Shown: positions 18,600 through 27,416, numbered from the stretch's first letter. The stretch: 64,000 bases of DNA from Pseudonocardiales bacterium (GCA_019247305.1 JAFAPC010000170.1:19134-83133); one strand, 5' to 3'. Notes: generated from the letters alone by a model not told the origin. Numbers and translations: made by a program.

Positions 18600-19077
18600 G
18601 TCTAGGCTTGTATGACCGATACGTCAACACCTGTACTCGGGGCCGCGGACCTGGATGACCACCCCCCTCAGCGTCGAGCACCCACCGCCGCCACGGTCGT
18701 GGCGGCGGTGGCTCCCGTGGAGCGGACCGCGCTGGCGCAAGGGTGTAGCCGCCAGCCCGTGAACTCGACGCCACCGACGTTGCGGGGGCCGGTTGACGTC
18801 GGTCTGGTCGAGTTCACGGCGCTGAAGTTCATGGCGCTGGGCCGCACTCGTCGTGTCGTCTCGACCCGTTGCCGGGGGTGGGAGGCATCCGTCGGGGTCG
18901 CTGGTGAGCCGTCGAGACCCTGTGATCGCCGCACCAGCGTGAGATGGTCGAGCATGCCCTCGAGCAGGGCGCAGCGTCGTGATCCGGTGCGGTCACCGAG
19001 GTCACGGGTGACATCGCGGGTGATCAACTCGCGAGGGGGTTGAGTGCAGGCGCGAAGGGCCGGGCTGGCCATGGCCG
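18600..19077. other. Gene-poor interval with an inverted-repeat element
   Basis: No ORF here has convincing composition or a start site. At 18759-18780 and 18796-18817 there are 22-bp inverted arms (beginning GTGAACTCGACG) with a few internal mismatches around a 15-nt loop. A related half-element occurs at about 21263. Downstream of the right arm, an imperfect 15-bp direct repeat follows (gttcacggcgctgaa / gttcatggcgctggg). Confidence 0.6.
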
Positions 19078-19443
19078 TTACGCGTGGAGGTGGTGCTCGA
19101 CCACCGACCCGGTGAAGTCCTCAGGCACGGCGTCCATGATGATCTCGTCACACTGCTGGCCCAACCAGCGCGCGCCCTGGCGGCGCACACCCACAATCCT
19201 GAAGCCAGCCTTCTCGTACGCGCGAATGGCAGCCTTGTTCGGCTCCCAGACCTCCAACGTGACATTGCGCAGCCCGACGACGTTGAAGGCCCAGTCCAGC
19301 GTCAGCGTGGTGGCCTCGGTCCCCAGACCCTCTCCGCGACGCTCACCGAGCAGGATGACGTAGTCAGCAACCTGCTTGCGCTGGTCACTGTGCACGGTAC
19401 TCAGCCCGATCGGCTGCCACGCCTCCCCATTCGTCGCATACAC
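19078..19443 (-). CDS. GNAT-family N-acetyltransferase (RimJ/RimL type), possibly 5'-truncated
   Basis: The acetyl-CoA binding motif A is readable as GERRGEGLGTEATTLTLDWA, followed by NVTLEVWEPNKAAIRAYEKAGF, the classic RimJ/RimL-like sequence. These enzymes acetylate amines, such as protein N-termini or small molecules. The frame stays open upstream of the GTG at 19443 and reads GLASQSGDLGAYFTVYATNG, which belongs to the same fold. The annotated start is therefore probably inside the original gene, and the usual N-terminal 50-60 residues are not recognisable. It may be a partial gene. It has no operon partner. Confidence 0.65.
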   Translation of the reverse strand: MYATNGEAWQPIGLSTVHSDQRKQVADYVILLGERRGEGLGTEATTLTLDWAFNVVGLRNVTLEVWEPNKAAIRAYEKAGFRIVGVRRQGARWLGQQCDEIIMDAVPEDFTGSVVEHHLHA

Positions 19444-19826
19444 CGTGAAATAGGCACCCAGGTCACCGGACTGGCTGGCCAGCCCATACGTGGTGGCCGA
19501 CTCTCCAGCGTCTCCGGTGTGGTGTGCCCGAGCCCGGCCAACACACCAAGCTGCTGCCGACCTGACCCCAGGATCTCGACACAGTCGCTCGCCACCTGGT
19601 GTGGCGCCTCACGGCGGGAGCAGTGACGGATGTGCCAGGAATGGCACCGTGCCACCCACAGGTGCCACCCCTGGCGCATCCACTCGCGGCGATCGCCCTC
19701 CCCCCGGAGTTCACCGACACGCAGCGATGCTCCCTGCTACCCTGGTGCGCTGAGCTGATCACGACCCTGGTAAGAGGCCGTTATGCTGCAAGTCGGCCAT
19801 GAGCGAGGGGAAACGGGGAGGCAGCG
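19444..19826. other. Interval without a supported gene
   Basis: The part next to 19443 still encodes GNAT-like residues on the minus strand, up to about 19510; beyond that no homology is seen. The last 80 bp should contain the promoter of the XRE-TPR gene. Short ORFs in this stretch have no ribosome-binding sites. Confidence 0.5.
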
Positions 19827-21236
19827 ATGGGGTCTGGGGAAGAAAATCTGATCGGCAAGCTGGCGGGGAACACGCCGCCGGTGGATCCGGGGTTGTTGGC
19901 GCGTCCGGAGGTGCGCGCCGCGCTGGCCAGCCATGACATCGGCACGCTGTTTCGCGTCCTCAACGCCACCGGGTGGAGTCAGCGGGGCATCGCCGGGGCG
20001 ACGAAAATGCACCAGTCCGAAGTCTCAGAGATCATCAACAAGGGTCGACAGGTGACCAAGCACCAGGTCCTGGTGCGGATCGCCGACGGACTAGGCATCC
20101 CCCGCGAGCTGATGAACCTCGGCCCCACTCAGGACGTCAGCGCCTACCCTGGGGGGAGTACCCGTGGTGAGCACACCGAGGAGGAGATCGCCACGAGACG
20201 CCGACACATCATCATGGCCGTAGGCACCACCGCCTACGCAGCCCAGGGCAAACCCGTAAAAGACCTTGAGCCGCGACCTGAGCTGCTTGGCCCAGCACCA
20301 GCACCAGCATCAGCTCCCCTGCCCTCCCGGATCCAGGGGATCGATGTGGTGCAGGTACGAAAGACCACGCAGGACCTTAGCGCAGCCAGCCGCGCCTACG
20401 GCTCTAACCCGTGGATGAGCAGCGCGGCGGTCACCTGGGCCACCGGGCTGCTGGAGCTCCCCGGCACCGAGCAAATCAAACAAGCTCTCATGGTGGCGAT
20501 CACCGAGCTGCAGCTGCACGCTGCGTGGGCCACGTTCGACGCCGGCCTGCACGACCACACGATCGATCATTGCATCTGTGCACTGGAACTCGCCACCCAG
20601 ACGGGCGATCCCCACTACCAAACCGTCGCGCTGAACGTCGCCGGGCTGGCCACGGTGGAGCGTGGTCGCCCTAATGATGGGCTCGCGATGCTGCAACTCT
20701 CCCAGCTCATCGCTGAGCACATCCCCGCGAACGACGAACGCCCACGAGTCGGCTGGCCTGGTTCCCGGGCGTCCCTGCAGGCCTGCGGGCTAGCGGATTC
20801 CGCGACTGCCCTGGCACTCATGGGGGACCACAAGGGGGCGGCGGTCAAGATGGCCAAGGCGCGGGAGCTGTGGCAGCCCACCCCGGCCGACCCCAACGGT
20901 GACCTGGACCAGGTAGCTGCGCGTCTGGAGCTGGGCCAGGGACGGCTGGAGAAGGCGGAACCATTCGCCGCAGCGTCGATGCGGCGTTGGGACGGCGCCG
21001 GCAGCAACCGGGCCCGCACTCTGTCCGGCATCCTGCTGGCTACCATCCACGTCCGGGCCGGCGAACCTGACGGCCTGAGGCTGGCGCACGAGGCGATCAC
21101 CAGCGTCACCAAGCTCAGTTCGCAGCGAGCCCGCCAACGCCTCACCCCCCTCGCCGCCGCCCTGGACGCCCGACCCAGCACCGACGCCCACGACCTGGCC
21201 CGCACAGCCCGCCACCTCACCACCACCCGCGCCTGA
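19827..21236 (+). CDS. XRE-family HTH regulator with C-terminal TPR-like domain
   Basis: A 469-aa protein with an N-terminal Cro/C1-type helix-turn-helix (about residues 35-90; WSQRGIAGATKMHQSEVSEI is the recognition part), a linker with a hydrophobic stretch (HIIMAVGTTAYA), and a helical C-terminal region resembling TPRs. This is common in Streptomyces and Pseudonocardia, where the TPR part can sense ligands or partners. The start is ATG with GGGGAGGCAGCG upstream. It ends facing the graspetide operon (MFS gene) and could regulate it, but nothing in the sequence proves this. Confidence 0.85.
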   Translation: MGSGEENLIGKLAGNTPPVDPGLLARPEVRAALASHDIGTLFRVLNATGWSQRGIAGATKMHQSEVSEIINKGRQVTKHQVLVRIADGLGIPRELMNLGPTQDVSAYPGGSTRGEHTEEEIATRRRHIIMAVGTTAYAAQGKPVKDLEPRPELLGPAPAPASAPLPSRIQGIDVVQVRKTTQDLSAASRAYGSNPWMSSAAVTWATGLLELPGTEQIKQALMVAITELQLHAAWATFDAGLHDHTIDHCICALELATQTGDPHYQTVALNVAGLATVERGRPNDGLAMLQLSQLIAEHIPANDERPRVGWPGSRASLQACGLADSATALALMGDHKGAAVKMAKARELWQPTPADPNGDLDQVAARLELGQGRLEKAEPFAAASMRRWDGAGSNRARTLSGILLATIHVRAGEPDGLRLAHEAITSVTKLSSQRARQRLTPLAAALDARPSTDAHDLARTARHLTTTRA

Positions 21237-21262
21237 GATACCGGCGCGCAGCCAGCGCTGTC

Positions 21263-21312
21263 GTGAACTCGACGTCACCGACGTCACAAGGCCGGCGCGA
21301 CGTCGATCTGAA
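21263..21312. repeat. Diverged copy of the GTGAACTCGACG element
   Basis: cgtgaactcgacgtcaccga followed by a gacgtcgatctg block parallels the left arm and loop side of the 18759-18817 inverted repeat in the same order. The right arm is not preserved. It lies between the XRE-TPR gene and the MFS gene, which converge here, and might act as a bidirectional terminator. Confidence 0.5.
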
Positions 21313-21344
21313 CCGCCCCGAAATCGAGGCTCTTTCGGTGGCTC

Positions 21345-22868
21345 TCAGGATACTGGTCGGGGACTGATCGGCTGCGGTGTGCGGGTGGCGGGCTGCTGGC
21401 ATGGCTGGGTGAGCCCGGGCGGTGGGTGTAGCTGCACTGGTGTTTGCCGCTTAATCGTGAGCGACGCAATGATGCCGCCGAGGCCGCACAGCGTCGCGCA
21501 GATGAGCATCGCGTGGGCGAAACCGGGTCTGAGGGAGGTAGTGCCGCTGTGATTGAGCCCGACGGCGAGCGGGAGAACGGCGACGGCGAGCAGACTGGCG
21601 ATCCGGGAGACGGCGTTGTTGGCCCCGGAGGCAGCGCCGACGTGTTTCTCCTGCACGGAGGCAAGCACTGTGGAGGTCAGCGGCGCCACCGTGATGGCCA
21701 TGCCCAGGCCCAGCACGGCGACGCCGGGCAGTACCCCGCGGAGATAACTCACGCCCGGCACCGCGCGGATTAACAGCGCGTGACCGGCACCGGCCACTAA
21801 CGGGCCGATGGTCATCGGCCAGCGGGGTCCGACCCGTTGGGCCAACGCTCCGATCCGGCTGGAGAGCAGCAACATGATCATAGTGAAGGGCAGGAAGGCG
21901 AGCCCGGCCGCCAGCGCGCTGTACCCCAGGGACTGCTGCAGTTGGAGGGCGAGCAGGAACAGTGTCCCGCCCAACGCGGTGTAGACCGCGAGCGTCACCA
22001 GGTTCGCCCCGGTGAACTGCGCTGAGCAGAACAACGACAGCGGAATCAGCGGTGCCCGCTGGCGTCGTTCAATCAGCGGGAAGGCAGCCAGTGCCAACGC
22101 CCCCGCGACGACTGCCGTCACGCTCAGCGGGGTCCAGCCCTGCACTGGCGCCGCAATCAGCGCATAGATGATCCCGCCGAGGCCGAGCGTCACACTGCCC
22201 GCGCCAGCGATATCCAGGCGTCCAGTCGTAGTGGTGTTGCGACTCTCCGGAACGCGGCGCACAGTCACCACTAGTGCCACGGCGGCGAGTGGCACGTTGA
22301 TGAAAAACACCCACCGCCACGACGCCGAGTCAACGAGCCATCCCCCCACAAACGGCCCCAGCGCCGAGGCCACCCCGCTCAACCCGGCCCACGTGCCGAT
22401 CGCCCGGCCCCGGTCCTGCTGCCGGATGCAGGCCTCGATCAGGGCCAGGCTGCCGGGAATCAACAGCGCACCCCCAATACCCTGCACCAGCCGGGCCAGG
22501 ATCAGGACGCCGCCGCTCGGCGCCAGGCCGCAGCCCAGCGACGCCACCGTGAAGATCGCCAGCCCCACCAGGAACACCCGACGGCGCCCATAACGGTCGC
22601 CCAGCGCGCCGCCCAGCAGCAACAGCGCGCTGAGGCTGAGAAGGTACCCATCCAGCACCCACTGCAGCACCGAGAACCCGCCGCCGAGTTCACGGCCGAT
22701 GGTCGGTAGGGCCACGTTGACCACGGACCCGTCCAGGAACGCCACCCCCGAGCCCAAAGCGGCAGCCACGACCAGCCAGCGCCCCCCTGGTGAGGACAGC
22801 GCCAGCGGCGCTGGCGAGGTCCGTGAGTTCACGATGTCCAAGGGGCGGTCAGGTCGCGCACGGCGCAT
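21345..22868 (-). CDS. MFS transporter, DHA2 (14-TM) family
   Basis: A proton-coupled drug/H+ antiporter of the EmrB/QacA type with about 14 hydrophobic segments over 507 aa. The N-terminal motif region reads GSGVAFLDGSVVNVALPTIG, followed by GDRYGRRRVFLVGL (motif A). The ATG at 22868 begins 2 nt after the tgmC stop, so it is the last gene of the tgmA-B-C operon; GTG at 22832 is an alternative. From position alone it is a candidate exporter or self-protection pump for the mature graspetide. The C-terminus has a Pro/Gln-rich cytosolic tail. Confidence 0.88.
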   Translation of the reverse strand: MRRARPDRPLDIVNSRTSPAPLALSSPGGRWLVVAAALGSGVAFLDGSVVNVALPTIGRELGGGFSVLQWVLDGYLLSLSALLLLGGALGDRYGRRRVFLVGLAIFTVASLGCGLAPSGGVLILARLVQGIGGALLIPGSLALIEACIRQQDRGRAIGTWAGLSGVASALGPFVGGWLVDSASWRWVFFINVPLAAVALVVTVRRVPESRNTTTTGRLDIAGAGSVTLGLGGIIYALIAAPVQGWTPLSVTAVVAGALALAAFPLIERRQRAPLIPLSLFCSAQFTGANLVTLAVYTALGGTLFLLALQLQQSLGYSALAAGLAFLPFTMIMLLLSSRIGALAQRVGPRWPMTIGPLVAGAGHALLIRAVPGVSYLRGVLPGVAVLGLGMAITVAPLTSTVLASVQEKHVGAASGANNAVSRIASLLAVAVLPLAVGLNHSGTTSLRPGFAHAMLICATLCGLGGIIASLTIKRQTPVQLHPPPGLTQPCQQPATRTPQPISPRPVS

Positions 22869-22870
22869 GT

Positions 22871-24115
22871 TCAGGGAACCGGGGCGGGAAGGGGCAGCTC
22901 CCAGCGGAGGGAGGTGTTGTCGGGGTGGCGGTAGGACACCCATTGGCCGGTCGGGGTCACGGCGACCGCAAAGGAGTCCCAGCGTGGTTCGTTCAGTGCG
23001 CTCCAGTGGCGGTGGGCGCGCTCAAGCAGCTCGACGAGGCGGCGCGGCCCGGCCTGGCTGGTGGGGTAGCAGCCGTCGCGCCGGTCGTGCCAGATAATGG
23101 CCCAGGAGTGGTCTGGAGTGGCGATCTCGGTTCCCAGGCGCGTCTCGTCATCGTCGGCGGTGACCAGGCGGAAAGCGGCGTCGGCCAGGCAGGTTTGGGC
23201 GAAGAAGCCCCAGGCGGCGTGGTGGTGCAGGCTGGCGGGGTCAAGGGTGGTCACGCCGTTGGTGGGGTCGGTAGCGGGCCGGGTGATGCGGACGGTGTAG
23301 TCGTAGGGCGCGCTGGGGTCGTGGCGTAGCGGCATGAAGATGGCGCCTTCAGATAGCAATGGGCCCGATGCGGTGCCGTCGGGGTGGACGGTGAGCAGCG
23401 CCAATGCGCTGCGCATGAGCGGGCCACGCAGGTTGACCATGATTCGTCCACAGGGGCGGGTCTGGGCAATCCACGCATACGGGATCCGCTCGACCGAGCA
23501 GGTGGCGATGATCCGGTCATAGGGGGCATGGTCGCTGAGGCCGGCGATGCCGTCGGCGGCCACCAGGTGCGGTCGGTAGCCGTGGGCGGCCAGTCGCCGG
23601 GTGGCGGCGGCCACCAGCTCGGGGTCGATGTCGATGCTAGTGACGTGAGTGTCGCCGAGTCGCTCGCACAGCAAGGCGGCGTTGTAGCCGGTGCCGGTAC
23701 CGATCTCCAAGACCCGGTGGCCGTCCTGGATGTCGAGGTCTTCGAGCATGCGCATCATCAGGCTGGGCATGGTGGAGGAGCTGGTGACGATCGGGTGGCT
23801 GCCGCCGCCGCGTTCTGGCGGGATGGGCTGGCCCTTCAGGTCGACGATCAGGGTTGTGTCGCTGTAGACGGAGGTGAGCCATTCATCGTGGTCGTCGGGG
23901 TTGGCGCCCTCGACGAGGCGCCACCGCGGCGGGATGCTGCCGGGCTGCTCGTCCTGGAGGTAGCGCGGCAGGAACACGTGGCGCCGCACCGTGGTGAAGA
24001 CCCGACGCCACGGTGGGCTGCGCAGCGCACCCTGTTCGCTGATCTCGTAGGCCAGCGTCTGCAACCGTCGTCGCGCCTCCTCGTCCAGCACGGCCTCGAT
24101 CGACTCCACGGTCAC
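22871..24115 (-). CDS. tgmC: Graspetide protein-L-isoaspartate-type O-methyltransferase
   Basis: A PCMT/PIMT-like SAM methyltransferase of the ATP-grasp peptide maturase system. SAM motif I is readable as VLEIGTGTGYNAALL (about residues 137-151), preceded by the PIMT signature region GGGSHPIVTSSSTMPSLM. At 414 aa it is about twice as long as housekeeping PIMT; the extra C-terminal domain is typical of the graspetide-associated type. In characterised relatives (fuscimiditide, amycolimiditide) the enzyme methylates an aspartate of the cyclised peptide, which collapses to an aspartimide. It starts with GTG overlapping the tgmB stop by 4 nt. Confidence 0.9.
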   Translation of the reverse strand: MTVESIEAVLDEEARRRLQTLAYEISEQGALRSPPWRRVFTTVRRHVFLPRYLQDEQPGSIPPRWRLVEGANPDDHDEWLTSVYSDTTLIVDLKGQPIPPERGGGSHPIVTSSSTMPSLMMRMLEDLDIQDGHRVLEIGTGTGYNAALLCERLGDTHVTSIDIDPELVAAATRRLAAHGYRPHLVAADGIAGLSDHAPYDRIIATCSVERIPYAWIAQTRPCGRIMVNLRGPLMRSALALLTVHPDGTASGPLLSEGAIFMPLRHDPSAPYDYTVRITRPATDPTNGVTTLDPASLHHHAAWGFFAQTCLADAAFRLVTADDDETRLGTEIATPDHSWAIIWHDRRDGCYPTSQAGPRRLVELLERAHRHWSALNEPRWDSFAVAVTPTGQWVSYRHPDNTSLRWELPLPAPVP

Positions 24116-25083
24116 GACTCGGGCCCTCCTACCAAAAAATCGGCAATCGCCTCGCTGATCGGGATCCCGGTTTCAGCCTCCAACCAGCCGATTTGTCCCT
24201 CAGCGTTACATTCATAGGCCCACCAGCCCTCGGCGGTGACCCCGAAATCGAACGCGCCGAAAGCCAACCCGGCCATCTTCAGGTAGGCGGCCACACCCGC
24301 GCGGATATCCGGTGGAGTGTCGATCACTCGGTACTGCAACGCGGCGTAGTCGCTGCGCCAGTCGATGCGGGCTCGCTCGGAGCCGGCATCGATGCGCACC
24401 GCGAAGAACTCCTCGCCTACCACGGTCAGTCGCACGCTGAACAGCGCGTCGATGTAGGCCTGGAACAAGTGGGCACTGTAGTCCACCCCGGCGAGGTGGT
24501 CGAGGTCTGCTGCGGTGACGCGACGCGTGTAGACGGCGTGTGTGCCGCCTCCGGTGCGCACAACGCCAACCGCGACAGGCTTGCAGATCACCGATCCGAC
24601 CTGGTCGGCGAAGCCCCGGACGGTCTGCGCGTCGTTGGTGATCACCGTTGGTGGCGTGGCCAGGCCGCAGGCCCGAAAGTCGCGCAGCTGCTTGGGTTTG
24701 TAGGCGGCATCGGCGGAGCGGGCGGGCATATTGCACCAGCGCACCCCCTCGAGGCTGGCCAAAATCCCCCCGAGGGCGTAGCGGCACTCGATCGCCGAAT
24801 GCCACTGCTCGATCGCTGACAGGTGCGTCGGCGGCTCGAACGCCCGCGGCCGCCGTACATACACCGCCCCTACCTCGTCCAAGTCCACCCGGTCCTCGGC
24901 GCTGACCAACTCACCGTGCCACGATGTGGTGCCCAGCTCAGCCCGGAGCCGAAGCCGCTGCGGGATGTCCGCGGTGTCAAACCGAAAAAACCGAGCCGCT
25001 CGGGCGGCCAACACCGCACACACCCGGTCTGCGGTCGGGTCGGTGACATCGGCCACTACCAGCACCACGTCCCGTGATGTCAC
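24112..25083 (-). CDS. tgmB: ATP-grasp ribosomal peptide maturase (graspetide ligase)
   Basis: An ATP-grasp ligase expected to form omega-ester or omega-amide links between Thr/Ser/Lys side chains and Asp/Glu side chains of the precursor. Recognisable parts are VYVRRPRAF, KPKQLRDFRACGLATPPTV, the nucleotide-binding SVICKPVAVGVV, and the metal-binding end FGAFDFGVTAEGWWAYECNAEG. The GTG at 25083 overlaps the precursor stop (GTGA), giving 323 aa, the usual size. It resembles the MvdD/TgmB group rather than carboxylate-amine ligases of primary metabolism. Position between the precursor and the PIMT makes the role clear. Confidence 0.92.
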   Translation of the reverse strand: MTSRDVVLVVADVTDPTADRVCAVLAARAARFFRFDTADIPQRLRLRAELGTTSWHGELVSAEDRVDLDEVGAVYVRRPRAFEPPTHLSAIEQWHSAIECRYALGGILASLEGVRWCNMPARSADAAYKPKQLRDFRACGLATPPTVITNDAQTVRGFADQVGSVICKPVAVGVVRTGGGTHAVYTRRVTAADLDHLAGVDYSAHLFQAYIDALFSVRLTVVGEEFFAVRIDAGSERARIDWRSDYAALQYRVIDTPPDIRAGVAAYLKMAGLAFGAFDFGVTAEGWWAYECNAEGQIGWLEAETGIPISEAIADFLVGGPES

Positions 25084-25325
25084 GGCGCGAAGTCCGGGAG
25101 GTTGAAGTCCTCGCTCTCCTTGCCCGGTTGGCCGTCGTAGCCGGTTGTGGTCTTCGGTGTCGCTCCCGTCTGCGGGTACGCACCCACCCCGACCGGCTCG
25201 GCCCCGCGCAGCAGGAACGAACGCCGCTCCGGGGGCGACAACCCGTCCTCGCACACTGGTTCCTCAGTGCCGACTGGGAACCGGCTGCCGCCCGCGATCA
25301 CCGGGCTGACTGTCTTTGCCGACAT
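25080..25325 (-). CDS. tgmA: Graspetide precursor peptide
   Basis: An 81-aa precursor of the ATP-grasp-target RiPP type. The ATG at 25325 has a very strong ribosome-binding site (GGGAGGAGG, 7 nt upstream). The leader contains SRFPVGTEEPV (residues 14-24), a likely TgmB recognition motif. The C-terminal part (about 51-81) is the predicted core: Thr at 53, 56, 59, 60 and 61, an Asp-Gly at 64-65, then acids E70, E72, D73 and D78. Thr-rich then acid-rich halves fit ester cross-linking, and Asp-Gly is a natural aspartimide site. It ends with a GTGA overlap into tgmB. The cleavage site cannot be read. Confidence 0.88.
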   Translation of the reverse strand: MSAKTVSPVIAGGSRFPVGTEEPVCEDGLSPPERRSFLLRGAEPVGVGAYPQTGATPKTTTGYDGQPGKESEDFNLPDFAP

Positions 25326-25444
25326 CTGGCTTCCTCCTCCCATCCGCTGCTCACAGTAGGCCGAGGGCGACCAGTCGGTGAAGCCTCCGACCAGGTCGCT
25401 GTTGTCCCTGGCGGACATGTGGTCCGCTTGCGGAGATCGCGCGG

Positions 25445-26419
25445 TCAGTGGGGTAGCAGCAGGAGCTTTCCGGTGCTGCGGCGGCCCTGCAGATCTTGGT
25501 GGGCGCGTTGGGCATCGGCGAGGGGGTACCGGCCGCCGATGGTGATCCGCAGCGACCCAGCCAGGATCGAGTCGAAGACTTCACCCGCGCGCCAGAGCAG
25601 CTCCTCGCGGGTCGCGACGTAGTGACCCAGTGTCGGGCGGGTTAGAAACACCGAGCCGGCTGAGTTCAGCCGCTGGGGGTCCACCGGGGGCACCGGTCCG
25701 CTGGCCGCACCGTAGAGCGCGAGCATGCCGCGCGGGCGCAGCGAGCTGAGGCTGGCATCGAACGTCGAGGCGCCCACCCCGTCGTAGACGGCGGCGACGC
25801 CGGCTCCACCGGTTAGTTGGCGGACCTCGCCAGCCAGGTCGTCGATCTCGGTGTAGCGGATCACCTCCGCTGCCCCGGCCTCCCGGGCCAGTCGCTCCTT
25901 CTCGGGGGTGGACACGGTCCCGATCACCCGGCCGCCGCGGGCGGTGGCCATCTGGGTGAGCAGCAGGCCCATGCCGCCCGCCGCAGCGTGCACCAGCACC
26001 GTCTCGCCGGGTTGCACGCCGTGCACGGACACCACGAGATAATGCGCGGTCATGCCCTGCAGCAGGCAGCCGGCGGCGGTCTGGATGGGCAGGTCCGGGG
26101 GCACCGGCACGGCCTGCTCGGCGGGCACCACCACCTGCTCCGCGTAGCTGCCGAGGCTAGTCGCCCACGCCACCTGCTCGCCGGTGGCGAACCCGGTCGC
26201 GTCGGGCCCGACGGCGGTGACGGTGCCGGCGCCCTCCCGACCGGGGATGAAGGGCAGCGGTACCGGGTACGCACCGCTGCGCTGGTAGGTGTCCAGGAAG
26301 TTGACACCGGCCGCGGCGACCTCAACGAGGAGCTGACCAGGCTCCGGCTCCGGATCCGGCAACTCGGCCAGCCGGAGCACCTCGGGGCCGCCGATCTCGG
26401 TGACCTGGATCGCCCGCAT
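25445..26419 (-). CDS. qor: NADPH:quinone oxidoreductase (zinc-less MDR family)
   Basis: A medium-chain dehydrogenase/reductase that reduces quinones with NADPH. The substrate-domain start MRAIQVTEIGGPEVLRLAEL, the GREGAGTVTAVG loop, and the nucleotide-binding AAAGGMGLLLTQMA motif are visible. Structural and catalytic zinc-binding cysteines of the alcohol dehydrogenases are absent, as expected for QOR. The 324-aa length is normal. It is separated by 10 bp from ctaA, upstream on the same strand. The qor-ctaA neighbourhood beside ctaB is conserved in actinobacteria such as M. tuberculosis, but here ctaB lies 16 kb away. Confidence 0.93.
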   Translation of the reverse strand: MRAIQVTEIGGPEVLRLAELPDPEPEPGQLLVEVAAAGVNFLDTYQRSGAYPVPLPFIPGREGAGTVTAVGPDATGFATGEQVAWATSLGSYAEQVVVPAEQAVPVPPDLPIQTAAGCLLQGMTAHYLVVSVHGVQPGETVLVHAAAGGMGLLLTQMATARGGRVIGTVSTPEKERLAREAGAAEVIRYTEIDDLAGEVRQLTGGAGVAAVYDGVGASTFDASLSSLRPRGMLALYGAASGPVPPVDPQRLNSAGSVFLTRPTLGHYVATREELLWRAGEVFDSILAGSLRITIGGRYPLADAQRAHQDLQGRRSTGKLLLLPH

Positions 26420-26429
26420 AGCGGGGAGT

Positions 26430-27416
26430 CTAGGAGCCGCCGTACCCGGTGCCTGCGCCGGTCAGTGGGCGCGCCGCGCCGACGGGGAGGGCGGGCAGCT
26501 CGTCGCGGACTCGGCAGCTCGTCCAGAGCGCGGCCATCGCCACGACCACCGAGGCGGCACCCAGCACGTGCAGGGACACGAGGACTTCCGGCACTCCCGT
26601 GAGGTACTGCACGACACCGACCGTGCCCTGCGCGGCCACCACACCGATCAGCACCGAATAGCGCCGCCAGGTGCGGCCCGGTACGCCTGCGGCCCGAAGC
26701 GCACATCCCAGACCGGTGAGCAACCCGAGGAAGCCGACGAGCAGATCGGCGTGCAGGTGCACCAGCGCGGGGACGCTGAGGGCGAGCCGGGGAGTGGCGG
26801 TATCACCAGCGTGCGGCCCCGCTGCGGTCACCAGCGTGCCGGCGATCAACAGCGCCGCCAGCACCGCGGTGGCGCTGTACAGCAAGCCGCGCAGCGGCCC
26901 GGGCAGGTGCCAGCGCGGCGGGGCGTCGCCCTCAGCGAAGGCCGCGACCAGCAGGACCGCCAGCCACACCAGCACCATCGAGACGAGAAAGTGCCCGGCG
27001 ACGGTCCACCACGTCAACCCGGTGCGCACCGTGATACCGCCCAGGACGGCCTGCGCCACGACGCCGATCGGCATCGTCGCCGCCAGCAGAACCAGCCGAG
27101 GACGCCAGGGCCGGACGAGCAGCGCGACAACTAGGCAGGCCAGCCCGACCAGGAGGACCAGGCCGACGAGCAGGCGGTTGCTGAACTCGATCCACTGGTG
27201 CAGCGCGGCGACCTCAAAACGCGACCCCGACATCGGGGACTGGGGCACCAGGCTGCCCGGGAAGCATTGCGGCCACGTCGGGCAACCCAGCCCGGAACCG
27301 GTAACACGCACCACGGAGCCGGTCACCGCGATCCCGGCCTGCGTGATCACCGCAGCGATCGCGGTAGCGCGGGGCAGGTTTGTCGGTACACGGTCATGCG
27401 CGGATGTAACAGGCAC
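26430..27416 (-). CDS. ctaA: Heme A synthase (COX15/CtaA)
   Basis: CtaA oxidises the C8 methyl of heme O to a formyl group, producing heme A for cytochrome c oxidase. About eight transmembrane helices can be seen. Heme-ligand and conserved histidines lie in LHQWIEFSNR, AGHFLVS, LVHLHADLLVG and SLHVLGA, and the extracellular cysteine pair lies in GSGLGCPTWPQCFPG. The GTG at 27416 gives an N-terminus matching other actinobacterial CtaA; a GTG at 27443 is in frame. It lies directly upstream of qor, and the pair is likely co-transcribed. Confidence 0.93.
   Translation of the reverse strand: MPVTSAHDRVPTNLPRATAIAAVITQAGIAVTGSVVRVTGSGLGCPTWPQCFPGSLVPQSPMSGSRFEVAALHQWIEFSNRLLVGLVLLVGLACLVVALLVRPWRPRLVLLAATMPIGVVAQAVLGGITVRTGLTWWTVAGHFLVSMVLVWLAVLLVAAFAEGDAPPRWHLPGPLRGLLYSATAVLAALLIAGTLVTAAGPHAGDTATPRLALSVPALVHLHADLLVGFLGLLTGLGCALRAAGVPGRTWRRYSVLIGVVAAQGTVGVVQYLTGVPEVLVSLHVLGAASVVVAMAALWTSCRVRDELPALPVGAARPLTGAGTGYGGS

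Noticed and set aside
18612..19072. Overlapping ORFs on both strands over 18.6-19.07 kb
   Set aside because: No ribosome-binding site or family features; composition reflects repeated GC-rich sequence and an inverted repeat.
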